Of a DNA stretch of 64,000 nucleotides, positions 8,537-17,815 are shown piece by piece. The notes under the pieces are model-generated. The model was given only the letters and a program-made list of their open reading frames with translations, made no database searches and was not told the origin of the DNA. Each line of letters opens with the position of its first letter. Position 1 is the stretch's first letter. Source of the stretch: Natronococcus sp. AD-5 (GTDB lineage: Archaea > Halobacteriota > Halobacteria > Halobacteriales > Natrialbaceae). The stretch spans positions 3,472,001-3,536,000 of the forward strand of contig NZ_CP132294.1 of the NCBI RefSeq assembly GCF_030734285.1, given 5' to 3'. The translations under genes were made by a program, and so were the position numbers.

Positions 8537-8637
8537 GCGCGCGCCACCGCACGTAGTTTGATCGACTCCACGTGATTTCCCGTATCGAACAGGTGCCCCG
8601 CCATACGGAGGGGATCGAGAAACCACAGTTTACGCCA

Positions 8638-9228
8638 TTACTCGTCGGACGCTGCCGTCCGCGGCGAACTCACGTCGGGTTCGATGAAGGCGTACTCGGC
8701 GAGCATCCGGCCGAGCTTTCTGGTTCGCTCCTCGAGTCGCTCGTCGACGAACGCGCGCCCGTCGATGGCGTCCGGATCGGCTCTGAACTCGCCCGACGCG
8801 CCGCGGATGCCGACCTGGTGGGGGAGCACCCAGCCGTGGACGCCGCGGACCGTGATCCGGAGGTGGTCGAGCGTCGAGCCGTAGCTGCCGCCGCCGGCGG
8901 TCGCGAGCAGGCCGACGGTCGTGTCCTCGTACTCCTCGAAGCCGCAGTAATCGTGGAGGTTCTTCAGCGCGCCGGAGTACGAACCGTGGTAGACGGGCGT
9001 CCCGAGGGCGACGGCGTCGGCCTCGCGGACGAGTCGCGTCACCTCGTCGCCGCCGCTCCGATCGTCGAGGTCGGGGTCGTAGACCGGGAGGTCGTACTCC
9101 TGTAAGTCGAGGAGGGACGTCTCGGCGCCGGCCTCGTCGGCGGCGTCGAGGACGTATCGCAGCGCCGTTCGCGTGTAGCTCTCGTCGCGGAGGCTGCCCG
9201 AGACGGCGAGAACGGAGGGTGTGCTCAT
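8638..9228 (-). CDS. NADPH-dependent FMN reductase family protein
   Basis: 196 residues with a flavodoxin-like fold. The N-terminal SGSLRDESYTRT loop binds the FMN phosphate. DLPVYDPDLD and GTPVYHGSYSGALKNLHDYC (the family's P-V-Y-x-G-S-Y-x-G-x-L-K-N box, near residue 80), then LLATAGGGSYGS, complete the set. It is likely a soluble FMN-binding NAD(P)H:quinone or azo-type reductase. The ordinary acidic tail (EPDVSSPRTAASDE) is poorly conserved. Monocistronic. Confidence 0.92.
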   Translation of the reverse strand: MSTPSVLAVSGSLRDESYTRTALRYVLDAADEAGAETSLLDLQEYDLPVYDPDLDDRSGGDEVTRLVREADAVALGTPVYHGSYSGALKNLHDYCGFEEYEDTTVGLLATAGGGSYGSTLDHLRITVRGVHGWVLPHQVGIRGASGEFRADPDAIDGRAFVDERLEERTRKLGRMLAEYAFIEPDVSSPRTAASDE

Positions 9229-9348
9229 GGTTGTACTACCGGACAGGTCGCCAAAACGGCGTTGACTTCGCGCGCCGAACGAAGCACCTCGAACGACGAC
9301 GACGATTCCGGCGTCGCCTTTTTCGCACCGGACGGTGAGGGTGCGAGT

Positions 9349-10743
9349 ATGGAGACGATCTCGTTCGGAACCGACGGATGGCGGGCGACGCTCGAGGAGT
9401 TCACGGCGCCTCGCGTTCGGATGGTCGGGCAGGCAGTCGCGACGTACCTTCGGGACGAGGGCCGCGAGGGACCGGTCGCGATCGGCTACGACGCTCGAGG
9501 GACGTCCCGCGACTTCGCCGAGGAGCTAACGCGCGTGCTGTGTGCGAACGGGTTCGACGTGCTCCTCCCGGAGCGGGATCGTCCGACGCCGCTTTTCGCC
9601 CGCGCGATCGTCGAACGCGACCTCGCGGGGGCGCTCGTCGTCACGGCCTCGCACAATCCGCCGGAGTACAACGGCGTGAAGTTCGTTCCCGAGGACGGTG
9701 CGCCGGCCCTGCCCGAAGTGATGGACGCGATCGCGGATCGCCTGGCCGAGCCGGATCCGCTGCCGGCCGAGGAACACGGCGCCGCCGAGGAGGTCGACTT
9801 CGTCACGCCGCACGCCGACGCCGCGTTCGAGCTGGTCGAGGAGACGACCGGAAGCGCCGACCTCGACGGGCTGACCGTCGCCTACGACGCGATGCACGGC
9901 AGCGGCCGCGGGACGACCGACGCGCTGCTCGAGCGGGCGGGCGCCGAGGTCGATCGCCTGCGCTGCGAACGGGACCCCGACTTCGGCGGCGGTGCACCCG
10001 AACCCGCGCCGAAGAACCTCGAGAAACTGGCCGAGCGGGTTACCGACGACGCGACCGACGCCGAACTCGGCCTCGCCAACGACGGTGACGCGGATCGCAT
10101 CGCGATCGTGACGCCCGAACGGGGCTACCTGGACGAGAACCTCTTCTTCGCCGCGCTGTACGACTACCTGCTCGAGAACGATTCGGGGCCCGCGATCCGG
10201 ACGGTATCGACGACGTTCCTGATCGATCGGGTCGCCGCGGCGCACGACGAGGCCGTCCACGAGGTGCCGGTCGGATTCAAGTGGGTCGCGAAGGCGATGG
10301 CCGAACACGACGCCCTGATCGGCGGCGAGGAGTCGGGCGGCTTCACGATCCGCGGCCACGTCCGCGAGAAGGACGGCGTCCTGCTGGCGCTGCTCGCGGC
10401 GGCGATGCACGCCGCGGAGCCGATCGACGACCGGGTCGACCGATTGCTCGAGGCGCACGGGACCGTCGTCCAGGACAAGATCAGCGTCGCCTGTCCCGAC
10501 CACGAGAAGGCGAGGGTGATCGACGACCTCGAGGACGAGATCCCCGACGAAGTCGCCGACACGCCGGTCGAGAACGTCACCACCGCGGACGGCTTCAAAC
10601 TCCAGCTCGAGGACGGCTCCTGGCTGCTCGTCCGCCCCAGCGGGACCGAGCCGAAGCTGCGGGTCTACGCCGAGGCGACCGACGAGGAGCGCGTCGCTGA
10701 GCTGCTCGAGGCGGGTGAGGAACTGGTCGAACCGCTCGTGTGA
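9349..10743 (+). CDS. Phosphoglucomutase/phosphomannomutase family enzyme
   Basis: 464 residues from the ATG at 9349 (METISFGTDGWRA). Alpha-D-phosphohexomutases move phosphate between C1 and C6 of hexoses or hexosamines for surface glycans and UDP-sugars. The active-site serine loop VVTASHNPPEYNGVKF lies near residue 100, the metal-binding NDGDADRIAIV near 245, the sugar-binding GGEESGGFTIRGH near 325 and the phosphate-binding RPSGTEPKLRVY near 428. Together these give all four domains. Whether it is PGM, PMM or GlmM cannot be decided by eye. An in-frame upstream start at 9262 adds a low-complexity stretch and is less likely. Confidence 0.94.
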   Translation: METISFGTDGWRATLEEFTAPRVRMVGQAVATYLRDEGREGPVAIGYDARGTSRDFAEELTRVLCANGFDVLLPERDRPTPLFARAIVERDLAGALVVTASHNPPEYNGVKFVPEDGAPALPEVMDAIADRLAEPDPLPAEEHGAAEEVDFVTPHADAAFELVEETTGSADLDGLTVAYDAMHGSGRGTTDALLERAGAEVDRLRCERDPDFGGGAPEPAPKNLEKLAERVTDDATDAELGLANDGDADRIAIVTPERGYLDENLFFAALYDYLLENDSGPAIRTVSTTFLIDRVAAAHDEAVHEVPVGFKWVAKAMAEHDALIGGEESGGFTIRGHVREKDGVLLALLAAAMHAAEPIDDRVDRLLEAHGTVVQDKISVACPDHEKARVIDDLEDEIPDEVADTPVENVTTADGFKLQLEDGSWLLVRPSGTEPKLRVYAEATDEERVAELLEAGEELVEPLV

Positions 10744-10957
10744 GCGCCGCCCGAGTCGCCCGGCGGCGGACCGGGATCGGTCGACGATCGCGATCGCGCC
10801 GTCCGGCTTCGCTCGCGCCTTCAGCGCACCCGCGGCTTCGCCCGTCTCCTGTCGAATCGGTACTCGCGGTTTCCGACCCGCCAGTTTCGTTCGGGGACCG
10901 CGGCGGGTTGCGTTCTCCGGGCCGAACTTTACCGGCGCCGGTCACTACGACCCATAC

Positions 10958-11335
10958 ATGAGTGGACGGAAACGCGGCGACGAAGACGCGGCGTACACGG
11001 AACTGACGCCGGACGCCTGGCACCAGAACGACGAGGGAAACTACTACATCGACTGCCCGGAGTGCGGGTCGGCGGCCACGCTGATGAACGTGGTCAAACA
11101 CGGCCGCTGTAACGGCTATCTCAGCCAGCGCGAGGACGAAACCGAACTCGACGAGGCGACGATGGACTGTACGGCGAAACTCTGGTTCGAACTCGGGTAC
11201 AAGTCCGATCCCGACGAGACGATGACCGAGGACGCCGTCGGCGAATCCGCCAGCGAGGCCGAGACCGAAGAAGGCGTGCCGTCCTCGGATCAGCCGCCCG
11301 GTTCGGAAGGCACGGTCGACGAGGACCAACGGTAG
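10958..11335 (+). CDS. Small zinc-ribbon-like haloarchaeal protein
   Basis: 125 residues from the ATG at 10958. After a polar start comes YYIDCPECGSAATLMNVVKH, then GRCNGYL and MDCTAKLWFELGY. The CPECG pair with two later single cysteines suggests a zinc site. The last 45 residues are acidic, serine-rich and probably disordered. No function is recognised. The preceding 214-nt gap shows no gene. Confidence 0.8.
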   Translation: MSGRKRGDEDAAYTELTPDAWHQNDEGNYYIDCPECGSAATLMNVVKHGRCNGYLSQREDETELDEATMDCTAKLWFELGYKSDPDETMTEDAVGESASEAETEEGVPSSDQPPGSEGTVDEDQR

Positions 11336-11358
11336 CTCTCTTCTCGCCCGGTATCTCG

Positions 11359-11868
11359 TCAGTCGACCCGCCTCGCGGGGACGCCCGCGACCGTCGTACC
11401 GGGGTCGACGTCGTCGGTGACGACCGATCCCGCGCCGACGGCCGCGTCTTCCCCGATCGTGATGTCGCCGAGCAGCGTCGCGTTCGCGCCGATTCGGACG
11501 CCGTCCTCGACCGTCGGATGGCGTTTGACCGGTTCGTTCGTGTCTCCGCCGAGGGTGACGCCGTGGTACATGTGGACGTCGTCGCCGACCTCGGCCGTCT
11601 CGCCGATGACGACGCCCATCCCGTGGTCGATGGTGACGCGCCGTCCGATCGTCGCGGCGGGGTGGATCTCGACCCCCGTTAGCATGCGGACGAAGTACGC
11701 GAATACGCGAGCGACGAGTTCGAACTCCCGGTTCCAGAGGCGGTGGGCGATTCGATGGCCCCAGACGGCGTGGACGCCCGGGTAGGTTAGCCAGACGACC
11801 CGACACCCCGTCGCCGCGGGGTCGCGATCGCACATCGCCCGGACGTCTTCGCGGAACTTCCCGATCAT
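11359..11868 (-). CDS. cysE: Serine O-acetyltransferase
   Basis: 169 residues, the short (EpsC-like) form lacking the long N-terminal domain of E. coli CysE. The protein makes O-acetylserine, the precursor for cysteine, from serine and acetyl-CoA. N-terminal helices end in the WLTYPGVHAVWGHRIAHRLW box. The left-handed beta-helix follows: IHPAATIGRRVTIDHGMG, with the catalytic Asp-His pair, then VVIGETAEVGDDVHMYHGVTLGG and further hexapeptide turns. It converges with the small zinc-ribbon gene; no cysteine synthase is adjacent. Confidence 0.95.
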   Translation of the reverse strand: MIGKFREDVRAMCDRDPAATGCRVVWLTYPGVHAVWGHRIAHRLWNREFELVARVFAYFVRMLTGVEIHPAATIGRRVTIDHGMGVVIGETAEVGDDVHMYHGVTLGGDTNEPVKRHPTVEDGVRIGANATLLGDITIGEDAAVGAGSVVTDDVDPGTTVAGVPARRVD

Positions 11869-12106
11869 CTATGCTCGAGGGGGTTCGCGAGCGTGCGCGG
11901 GACTGTCCTCGCAGTCGACAGCGGTGAAGTGGACCGACGACAGCAGGCCACAGTGGGTGCGAAGTGTGTTCCTTCGATACGCGCAGTGTGGCCGGTAAGC
12001 GGCATGAGTGGCACTACTCCGAGCGACGGTCTAAAAGGGATCGTTTCTCGTTCCCGCAGCGTACTCGGCGCCGAGTACGCGGCGGTCGATCTCGGCGGAC
12101 GGGAGG

Positions 12107-12775
<669 letters not shown>

Positions 12776-12849
12776 CGACGTGGCCTACGGTCGCGAGCCG
12801 TTTGTAGGTTTTCCGGCATCGTCGCCGTCGAACCGGGTCGGAACCGCCC

Positions 12850-13404
12850 TCAACAGCCACAGTCGGGACGATCGTCGCCGGACCGTCCGAAGAACGCTTC
12901 GAGGTCTTCGGCGAGTTCGAACGCACCGTCCGATCGCCGCGGGGCGACCGCATCCGGTCGGCCGACCGCGGCGCGGAGGAGGGCCTCTACGAGCAGTTCG
13001 ACCGGCGGCGTCGCGTGCGTTTCGCCGCGATACGTCCAGAGCCGGCAGTCGATACCCGAACCGTCGGCACACCGGTCGCTGCACTCGACGCACGGGTTCG
13101 TCACCGCGTTCGGCTGGACGTCCCGGCCGTCGATCCGAACCGTCGGCGAGACCTCGAGCTCCGTTCGCCGGGCGGTCTCGGCCGACTCGACGCGTATCGG
13201 CCGAACGACGACGTCGACGGCGAGCGCGTCGAGGAGGCCGGCGACGCGATCGATCGCGCTCTCGAGGGCCGCGTCGGTACCGGCACACCGGGAACAGGTT
13301 TCCCGATCGAGAAACAGGAAGTCGACGACGACGCGTCGGCGCCCGTGCGCCGCGGGTGACGGTTCTTCGACGGTGACGTTTCGGTGTTCGCGTACTGCGT
13401 CCAT
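12850..13404 (-). CDS. DUF2703 family thioredoxin-like protein
   Basis: 184 residues from the ATG at 13404. The N-terminal half, VVVDFLFLDRETCSRCAGTD, carries a redox-type C-S-R-C after a beta strand, and a second strand with SPTVRIDGRDVQP gives a thioredoxin-like fold. NPCVECSDRC and GIDCRLWTYRGETHATPP follow. The C terminus ends in a cysteine tail, DCGC. DUF2703 proteins are of unknown function but the cysteine density suggests thiol-metal or redox chemistry. It is divergent from an HxlR-type regulator with 151 nt between the starts, which may control it. Confidence 0.85.
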   Translation of the reverse strand: MDAVREHRNVTVEEPSPAAHGRRRVVVDFLFLDRETCSRCAGTDAALESAIDRVAGLLDALAVDVVVRPIRVESAETARRTELEVSPTVRIDGRDVQPNAVTNPCVECSDRCADGSGIDCRLWTYRGETHATPPVELLVEALLRAAVGRPDAVAPRRSDGAFELAEDLEAFFGRSGDDRPDCGC

Positions 13405-13555
13405 CGCAACTCGGACTACGGCCGCTGCGACGATAACGGTGACAGTTCGCCGACAGAAACGAGGTTTCGCCGCGGATACCGTCTCAGCGTCCCCTCGTCT
13501 CGTTGGCGCCGATCCCGCCGACACCCTCACGGTCGTCGGCGTCCAATCGACGGCG

Positions 13556-13939
13556 ATGAGTACGGCTTCCGACTGGCAGCGAACGTGGCACTCGCTTCGC
13601 GACCTCCTCGGCGCGAAGTGGTCGGTCCACGTCCTCCGGCGACTCTCGACCGGTGCGTGCGGATTCAACGAACTGAAGCGCGAACTCGACGGAATCACGG
13701 CGACGATGCTCTCGCGCCGACTGAAGGAACTGGAGTGTCACGGCCTCGTCGACCGATCCGTCGCTCCGACGACGCCGCCGACGACGACCTATCGACTCAC
13801 CCCTCGCGGGCGACGCTTCGCCGCGGTCCTCGAGGAGATGGAATCGCTCGTCGAGGCGGTCGACTGCGATCGCCCGGCCGAGCGGACGTGCGTCGGGACC
13901 GATCGGCGCTGTCTGACCGTTCGGTCTCGCGGCGAGTAA
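13556..13939 (+). CDS. HxlR family transcriptional regulator
   Basis: 127 residues. The winged helix is seen as LLGAKWSVHVLRRLSTG, CGFNELKRELDGITATMLSRRLKELE (recognition helix), then the wing SVAPTTPPTTTYRLTPRGR. HxlR proteins are small MarR-like regulators that often sense oxidants or aldehydes by a cysteine near the N-terminal end of the winged helix; here a Cys lies in ACGFNEL. Three more cysteines sit near the C terminus. The divergent DUF2703 gene is the obvious candidate target. Confidence 0.9.
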   Translation: MSTASDWQRTWHSLRDLLGAKWSVHVLRRLSTGACGFNELKRELDGITATMLSRRLKELECHGLVDRSVAPTTPPTTTYRLTPRGRRFAAVLEEMESLVEAVDCDRPAERTCVGTDRRCLTVRSRGE

Positions 13940-13957
13940 ACGCTCGTTCTCGGCGCG

Positions 13958-14548
13958 TCAGTCGCCGTTCTCGATCGCCGTCTCGAAGCCGTCGTCGGTC
14001 CGCGCGACGCCGGCCGCGCAGACGGCGTGCTCGAACTCGAGGTCGTAGACCTCGTCCGCGGCCGCCGAAGCGGCGTCGGCCTCGAGGTCGATCGGCTCCG
14101 GTGCGTTCTTCTCGTAGGTCGCGACCAGCGTCGGCTCGTCGACGGTCTCGACGAGCAGGGCGTCCTTCCGGACCGTGCCGATCAGCGCCTCGCCGCCGTC
14201 GCCGATCGTCGCCGCGATCCGGGGCGTGTCGTAGTCGTCTTTCTCGTAGTCGAGCGCGAGCAGACTTTCCGCGAGCGCGTCGCGGGCGGGGTACCCCAGC
14301 TCGAGTTTCTCCGCGATCGGGTCGACGTGCGAGCCGTTGCCGAAGGCGGCCGTCCCGCCCGTCGGCGTCTCGACGACGCGCAGGCAGTTGTAGGAGACGT
14401 AGGGGTTGTCGGTCTCGGGGGCGCCTTCGGTGGGACCGACGGTGAGGGCCTCGTCTCGAGCGGTGATCTCGCGGTTCGGGAACGATCGTGAGGAGACGCG
14501 GTAGGCGCCGACCTCGGGGCTGACGACGACGAACCGTCCGACGTACAT
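13958..14548 (-). CDS. purO: Archaeal IMP cyclohydrolase
   Basis: 196 residues. PurO catalyses the last step of IMP synthesis in archaea (FAICAR to IMP) and is unrelated to bacterial PurH. Family signatures are [20 protein letters not shown] at the start, [12 protein letters not shown] near residue 48, [20 protein letters not shown] near 68 and TPRIAATI near 107. It stands alone, converging with the HxlR gene after 18 nt. Confidence 0.95.
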   Translation of the reverse strand: MYVGRFVVVSPEVGAYRVSSRSFPNREITARDEALTVGPTEGAPETDNPYVSYNCLRVVETPTGGTAAFGNGSHVDPIAEKLELGYPARDALAESLLALDYEKDDYDTPRIAATIGDGGEALIGTVRKDALLVETVDEPTLVATYEKNAPEPIDLEADAASAAADEVYDLEFEHAVCAAGVARTDDGFETAIENGD

Positions 14549-14639
14549 ACGCGTGGATGCGCGGGTCGCGGGAAAAGGGGTGTCGATTCGTCGGCACGCC
14601 CTCCCGCCTCGAATTACGACTCCGGGGTTATCGCGGGAA

Positions 14640-16676
14640 TTACGACCGATCGCAGTCGGATCGCCCTCGCGACGTCGTGGGCTCGTAGACCCACAGGTTG
14701 TCGTTCGGGTAACTCCGCCGGAGCGGGGAGTTGTCCTCGCAGAGCAGGACGCGCCGATCCGGCAGCACCATCACGTTGTCGATGTTGATGATCGCGTCGT
14801 CGGCGACGCTCGCGGGGTCGGCGGCGTCGGCCCCGACGACGACCGGCTCGAGCCGCGAGACGTCGTAGTCGTCCTCGAGTTTCGCCCGGTAGACGACGCC
14901 GCCGTCGACGCGCTCCATCCGGAGGTCCCCCTCGTCGTCCGCCATCCCGTCGTTCAGCTCCGAGATACCGACGTACAGGTAGTCGCCGGGCTCGGCGCCG
15001 TCGATGGTGTCGCTCCCCTCGGCCTTGCGGAACTCGATGGTCGCGCCGATCTCCTTCGCGGCCGCGCGGGTCTCCAGGAAGGGGACCCGACGGAGCTCCT
15101 CGTCGACGCCGTCGGGGCCGCGTCGTTCGTACTGGTCGGCCCACTCGACGACCTCCTCGTCGGTGACGTAGTCGCGGTTGCCGTTCTCGGCGACGTCGCG
15201 GTCGGCCTCCTCGAGCGCGGTCTCGAGGTCGTCTTCCCAGTCGGTCTCGGCGTGGGTTTCGAGGTAGTCGACCTGCGTGACGTCGTCGTACTCGGCGATC
15301 CAGGATTCCACCTCGGCGTTCGTCGCGGTGCCGAGCTCGAGCCACTCGATCCCGAGGTTGACCGCGGCGGGCGGGAGGCTCTTCGCGGCCCGTTCGTTGG
15401 TCACCTTGATCGCGTAGAGGGTCCCTCGAACGTCCATCCGGTCGTCGTAGCTCGAGATCGGCTCCTCGGCGACGAACTTGTAGACGCCCTTGTTCGACCC
15501 GTCGGAGGTGAGATACACCGTCCGCTCGTCGGGGAGAACCTCGGGACACTCCCAGGCGGCCCGCCCCCAGTTGTAGTGTTTGACCGGCGTCGGTTCGTCG
15601 GCCGTCGGCTCCGTGATCTCGACGCAGTAGCCGGTGCGGTACGGATTGGGATAGCCGTCTCCGATGGGGTGGCGCGTGTTCCTCCCGTCTTCCTGGTCGA
15701 CCGGCTCGGCGCCGAGATGGTACGCCTGCATCTCCAGGCCGCTCAGCGCCCACGATCCCTGCGGTTCCCAGCCCTCGTCCCCGTACAGGTCGTCGATTGC
15801 CTCGGTGATCTCGGCCGGATTCGGACGGTTGAAGAACGCGCGCGCACCGCGGAGCCCGACGCCGGATTCCGCTTCCAGCACGTCGCTAACCGTCGCCGGC
15901 CCGGAGACGCGCGGGTGGGCGTAGTCCTCCTCGGCGGAGATCGGATTCCCCCACGGCGCGAGGTCGCCGTAGCAGTTGATCCGGGTGCCGCCGATCTCGC
16001 GGAACGCCGCCGTGTTCTCTAAGTTCATCGCGTTCTCGAGGTCGGCCTCCCAGCCGCCCTCGCCGCGATAGATCGGCGTTCGGACGATGCTGCCCGGACT
16101 GGTCTCGACGTTCGTGAAGAGGTACCCCTCGAGTCCGTCCTCGTCCGTCGGAACCAGGAAATTCATGTCGGGGTTGCTGCCGTACGCGCCGTACCGGGTG
16201 CCGACGAACTCGGCGACCGGCGTCCCGTCCGGCGTCTCCGGGTGCCCCCACATCGAGGTCCCGCCCTCGATCGGGTCGCCGTTCTGGACGAGGAGTTCGT
16301 ACTCGCCGCCGGAGACGCGAACTCTCTCCTGTTCCTCGTTGGTGCGGGGCGGCTCCAGCTCTTCGAACTCGTCGTTCTTGCCGTTGTACTCGAACTGGTA
16401 TCCGGACAGCCAGCCGACCCCCGCCGTTCCCCACGGCTCGGGGTTGTCGGCGCTGGGATGCTGGAGGCTGAACAGCATCTCGCCGTTGTCGAACACGAAG
16501 GGACCGGTGACCTCGGCGCCGAGAGCCGTATGCGCCAGTCGGTCGATCTGACCCTTGACCATGGGTGCGCCACCCGTAGGCGAGTCTTCCGCTGCGCTCG
16601 CGGCTCCGACGAAGCCGGAACCGACCGCCGTGGCGACTGACGTCTCCATCAGCGTGCGCCGGGTAAATTCTACCAT
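14640..16676 (-). CDS. PhoX/DUF839 family protein with Tat signal
   Basis: 678 residues. The N terminus [19 protein letters not shown] is a twin-arginine signal peptide, so the protein is exported folded. The body has the beta-propeller features of the PhoX-like (DUF839) family, including [14 protein letters not shown], a [19 protein letters not shown] stretch and a terminal segment [20 protein letters not shown] with EDNSP. PhoX enzymes are Ca/Fe-dependent alkaline phosphatases, but many DUF839 proteins have unproven activity. The region upstream is AT-rich, with a TATA-like box and a palindrome that could give phosphate control. Assignment of phosphatase activity is inference. Confidence 0.85.
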   Translation of the reverse strand: MVEFTRRTLMETSVATAVGSGFVGAASAAEDSPTGGAPMVKGQIDRLAHTALGAEVTGPFVFDNGEMLFSLQHPSADNPEPWGTAGVGWLSGYQFEYNGKNDEFEELEPPRTNEEQERVRVSGGEYELLVQNGDPIEGGTSMWGHPETPDGTPVAEFVGTRYGAYGSNPDMNFLVPTDEDGLEGYLFTNVETSPGSIVRTPIYRGEGGWEADLENAMNLENTAAFREIGGTRINCYGDLAPWGNPISAEEDYAHPRVSGPATVSDVLEAESGVGLRGARAFFNRPNPAEITEAIDDLYGDEGWEPQGSWALSGLEMQAYHLGAEPVDQEDGRNTRHPIGDGYPNPYRTGYCVEITEPTADEPTPVKHYNWGRAAWECPEVLPDERTVYLTSDGSNKGVYKFVAEEPISSYDDRMDVRGTLYAIKVTNERAAKSLPPAAVNLGIEWLELGTATNAEVESWIAEYDDVTQVDYLETHAETDWEDDLETALEEADRDVAENGNRDYVTDEEVVEWADQYERRGPDGVDEELRRVPFLETRAAAKEIGATIEFRKAEGSDTIDGAEPGDYLYVGISELNDGMADDEGDLRMERVDGGVVYRAKLEDDYDVSRLEPVVVGADAADPASVADDAIINIDNVMVLPDRRVLLCEDNSPLRRSYPNDNLWVYEPTTSRGRSDCDRS

Positions 16677-16701
16677 GCGAATAGAAAATCGTGAATCTCG
16701 T

Positions 16702-16712
16702 ACATTAAATAT
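16702..16712 (-). promoter_or_regulatory. TATA-like box of the PhoX-type gene
   Basis: The minus-strand sequence aatatttaatg lies 26-36 nt upstream of the ATG at 16676, consistent with a leaderless transcript. Confidence 0.55.
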
Positions 16713-16768
16713 TCTAATACTACTAATTAATATTCTATTTGATACCGTAGTATTCTGGTCGAATCATT

Positions 16769-16782
16769 CCGCTATATAGCGG
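16769..16782. promoter_or_regulatory. 14-bp perfect palindrome, possible operator
   Basis: The sequence ccgctatatagcgg is fully self-complementary. It lies about 93 nt upstream of the PhoX-type start, in a 223-nt non-coding gap that otherwise shows only AT-rich sequence. It has the symmetry of a dimeric regulator site; no regulator is known. Confidence 0.4.
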
Positions 16783-16899
16783 TATTTTCTGTCCTCTGCA
16801 GGATAAATTCCGTCCGGGATACATGTCTATCGGCTACCGGACAGAGGTAACGGCGCGATACCGGTCCCGCCGGCGCTCGAGGAAACGACGGAATTCCGA

Positions 16900-17319
16900 T
16901 CACTCGATCCCCTCTTCGCGGGCCTTCCGCCGGACTTCGTCGGCGCGGGTTCGGACCCAGGAGACGTACGTGTCGATCTCCTCGTGGGTGGCGCCGAAAA
17001 ACGAGGCGACCCAGTCTTTGGACGTCTCGGGCTGGGCGAGCATGTACGCGGCGATCACGTCCATCCCCGACTGGACGATGGCCGGCGGGATCCCGATCTC
17101 GCCGGTCCCGTCCTCGCGAAACCCGTTCGTGTCGAAGTACACGTCGGCGTAGAGCGTCGCCTTGTCGGCGTTCTCGAACTCCAGGCCGGGATGTTTCGGC
17201 GCCTCGAACCGATACCGCGGCCCGTTATCGGGCGATTCGACTTCGAGAATCCGGACGTCCTTGATGTACTCCTCGTATACCGTCTCCCCGTTCGTCGCCG
17301 ATTCTACCGATCGAGACAT
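16900..17319 (-). CDS. Conserved haloarchaeal protein (DUF5820-like)
   Basis: 139 residues, acidic and soluble. Recognisable blocks are YRFEAPKHPGLEF, ATLYADVYFDTNGFRE, GIGIPPAIVQ-like IGIPPAIVQSG, and a C-terminal helix TYVSWVRTRADEVRRKAREE. By memory this matches DUF5820, a haloarchaea-only family of unknown function. The box just upstream supports the ATG chosen. Confidence 0.75.
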   Translation of the reverse strand: MSRSVESATNGETVYEEYIKDVRILEVESPDNGPRYRFEAPKHPGLEFENADKATLYADVYFDTNGFREDGTGEIGIPPAIVQSGMDVIAAYMLAQPETSKDWVASFFGATHEEIDTYVSWVRTRADEVRRKAREEGIE

Positions 17320-17340
17320 ACGTTACTTTCCGATGAATTA

Positions 17341-17350
17341 GTACTTAAAT
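17341..17350 (-). promoter_or_regulatory. TATA-like box of the DUF5820-like gene
   Basis: The minus-strand motif atttaagtac lies 22-31 nt upstream of the ATG at 17319, implying a leaderless transcript. Confidence 0.55.
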
Positions 17351-17478
17351 CCACGTAATAGGTGAACGAGAGGCTACGAATGGCAATAGAGATCGTTGCA
17401 TCCGTCGGGTTCCTCGCAACGGATTCGATCGAGATCAGTTAACTGCCGCGTGGCTGCCTCTCGCGGTGTCCATACCCT

Positions 17479-17502
17479 TATACGGCGGCGAAGCGCCGTA
17501 TA
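17479..17502. repeat. 9-bp inverted repeat upstream of tRNA-Gln
   Basis: The arms tatacggcg and cgccgtata are separated by gcgaag. The hairpin lies about 105 nt upstream of the tRNA and 160 nt from the DUF5820-like start. It may be a terminator-like stem or an operator. Confidence 0.45.
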
Positions 17503-17606
17503 CCGCTCGTCAGCTGTGCGAATTGATATCGCACGGAACACGACCGGTCCCCACGGCGCTCGGAAAACGACAACGTTTAGTTGTGGACTGCCTTTCGTCC
17601 ACGTAG

Positions 17607-17679
17607 AGTCCCATGGGGTAGCGGCCAATCCTGAAGCCTTCTGGGGGCTTCGACCCAGGTTCGAATCCTGGTGGGACTA
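17607..17679 (+). tRNA. tRNA-Gln (anticodon CTG)
   Basis: A complete 73-nt cloverleaf. Acceptor arms are agtccca and tgggact with discriminator A at 17679. The D arm is gggt/atcc. The anticodon stem aagcc/ggctt holds loop ttctggg, giving anticodon CTG at 17641-17643. The variable loop is cgac and the T arm is ccagg-ttcgaat-cctgg. No intron is present and the 3' CCA is not encoded. It reads CAG codons, the main Gln codon in a high-GC halophile. Confidence 0.95.
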
Positions 17680-17815
17680 TTTCGTTATTTTCGACTCGAG
17701 TCCTCTCCCAGCGCCGTCTCCCGGTTTCCAGTCGAAACGAAGGGGTTACCCCATCGTTTCTAGCGTCGAATTCGGACCAGAACCCATATTGACTCGACGT
17801 TCGTAGTACGTCCCA

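Larger units (their letters stand above)
8172..8637. other. 466-nt intergenic region made of palindromic and repeat-like sequence
   Basis: No credible gene is present on either strand. It contains at least two strong inverted repeats and a block shared with the region near 34.64 kb (annotated separately). It reads like an accumulation of short dispersed elements. Confidence 0.6.

Noticed and set aside
8072-8626. 184-codon minus-strand frame in the 8.2-8.6 kb gap
   Set aside because: It overlaps the GIY-YIG gene end and consists of repeat-element sequence; no family recognised.
14553-16022. 489-codon open frame antisense to the PhoX-type gene
   Set aside because: Its Val/Arg/Asp-rich, motif-free product mirrors the phosphatase-like gene.
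17374-17628. Possible 84-residue gene overlapping the tRNA
   Set aside because: It overlaps the start of a confident tRNA-Gln and has a non-biological composition.
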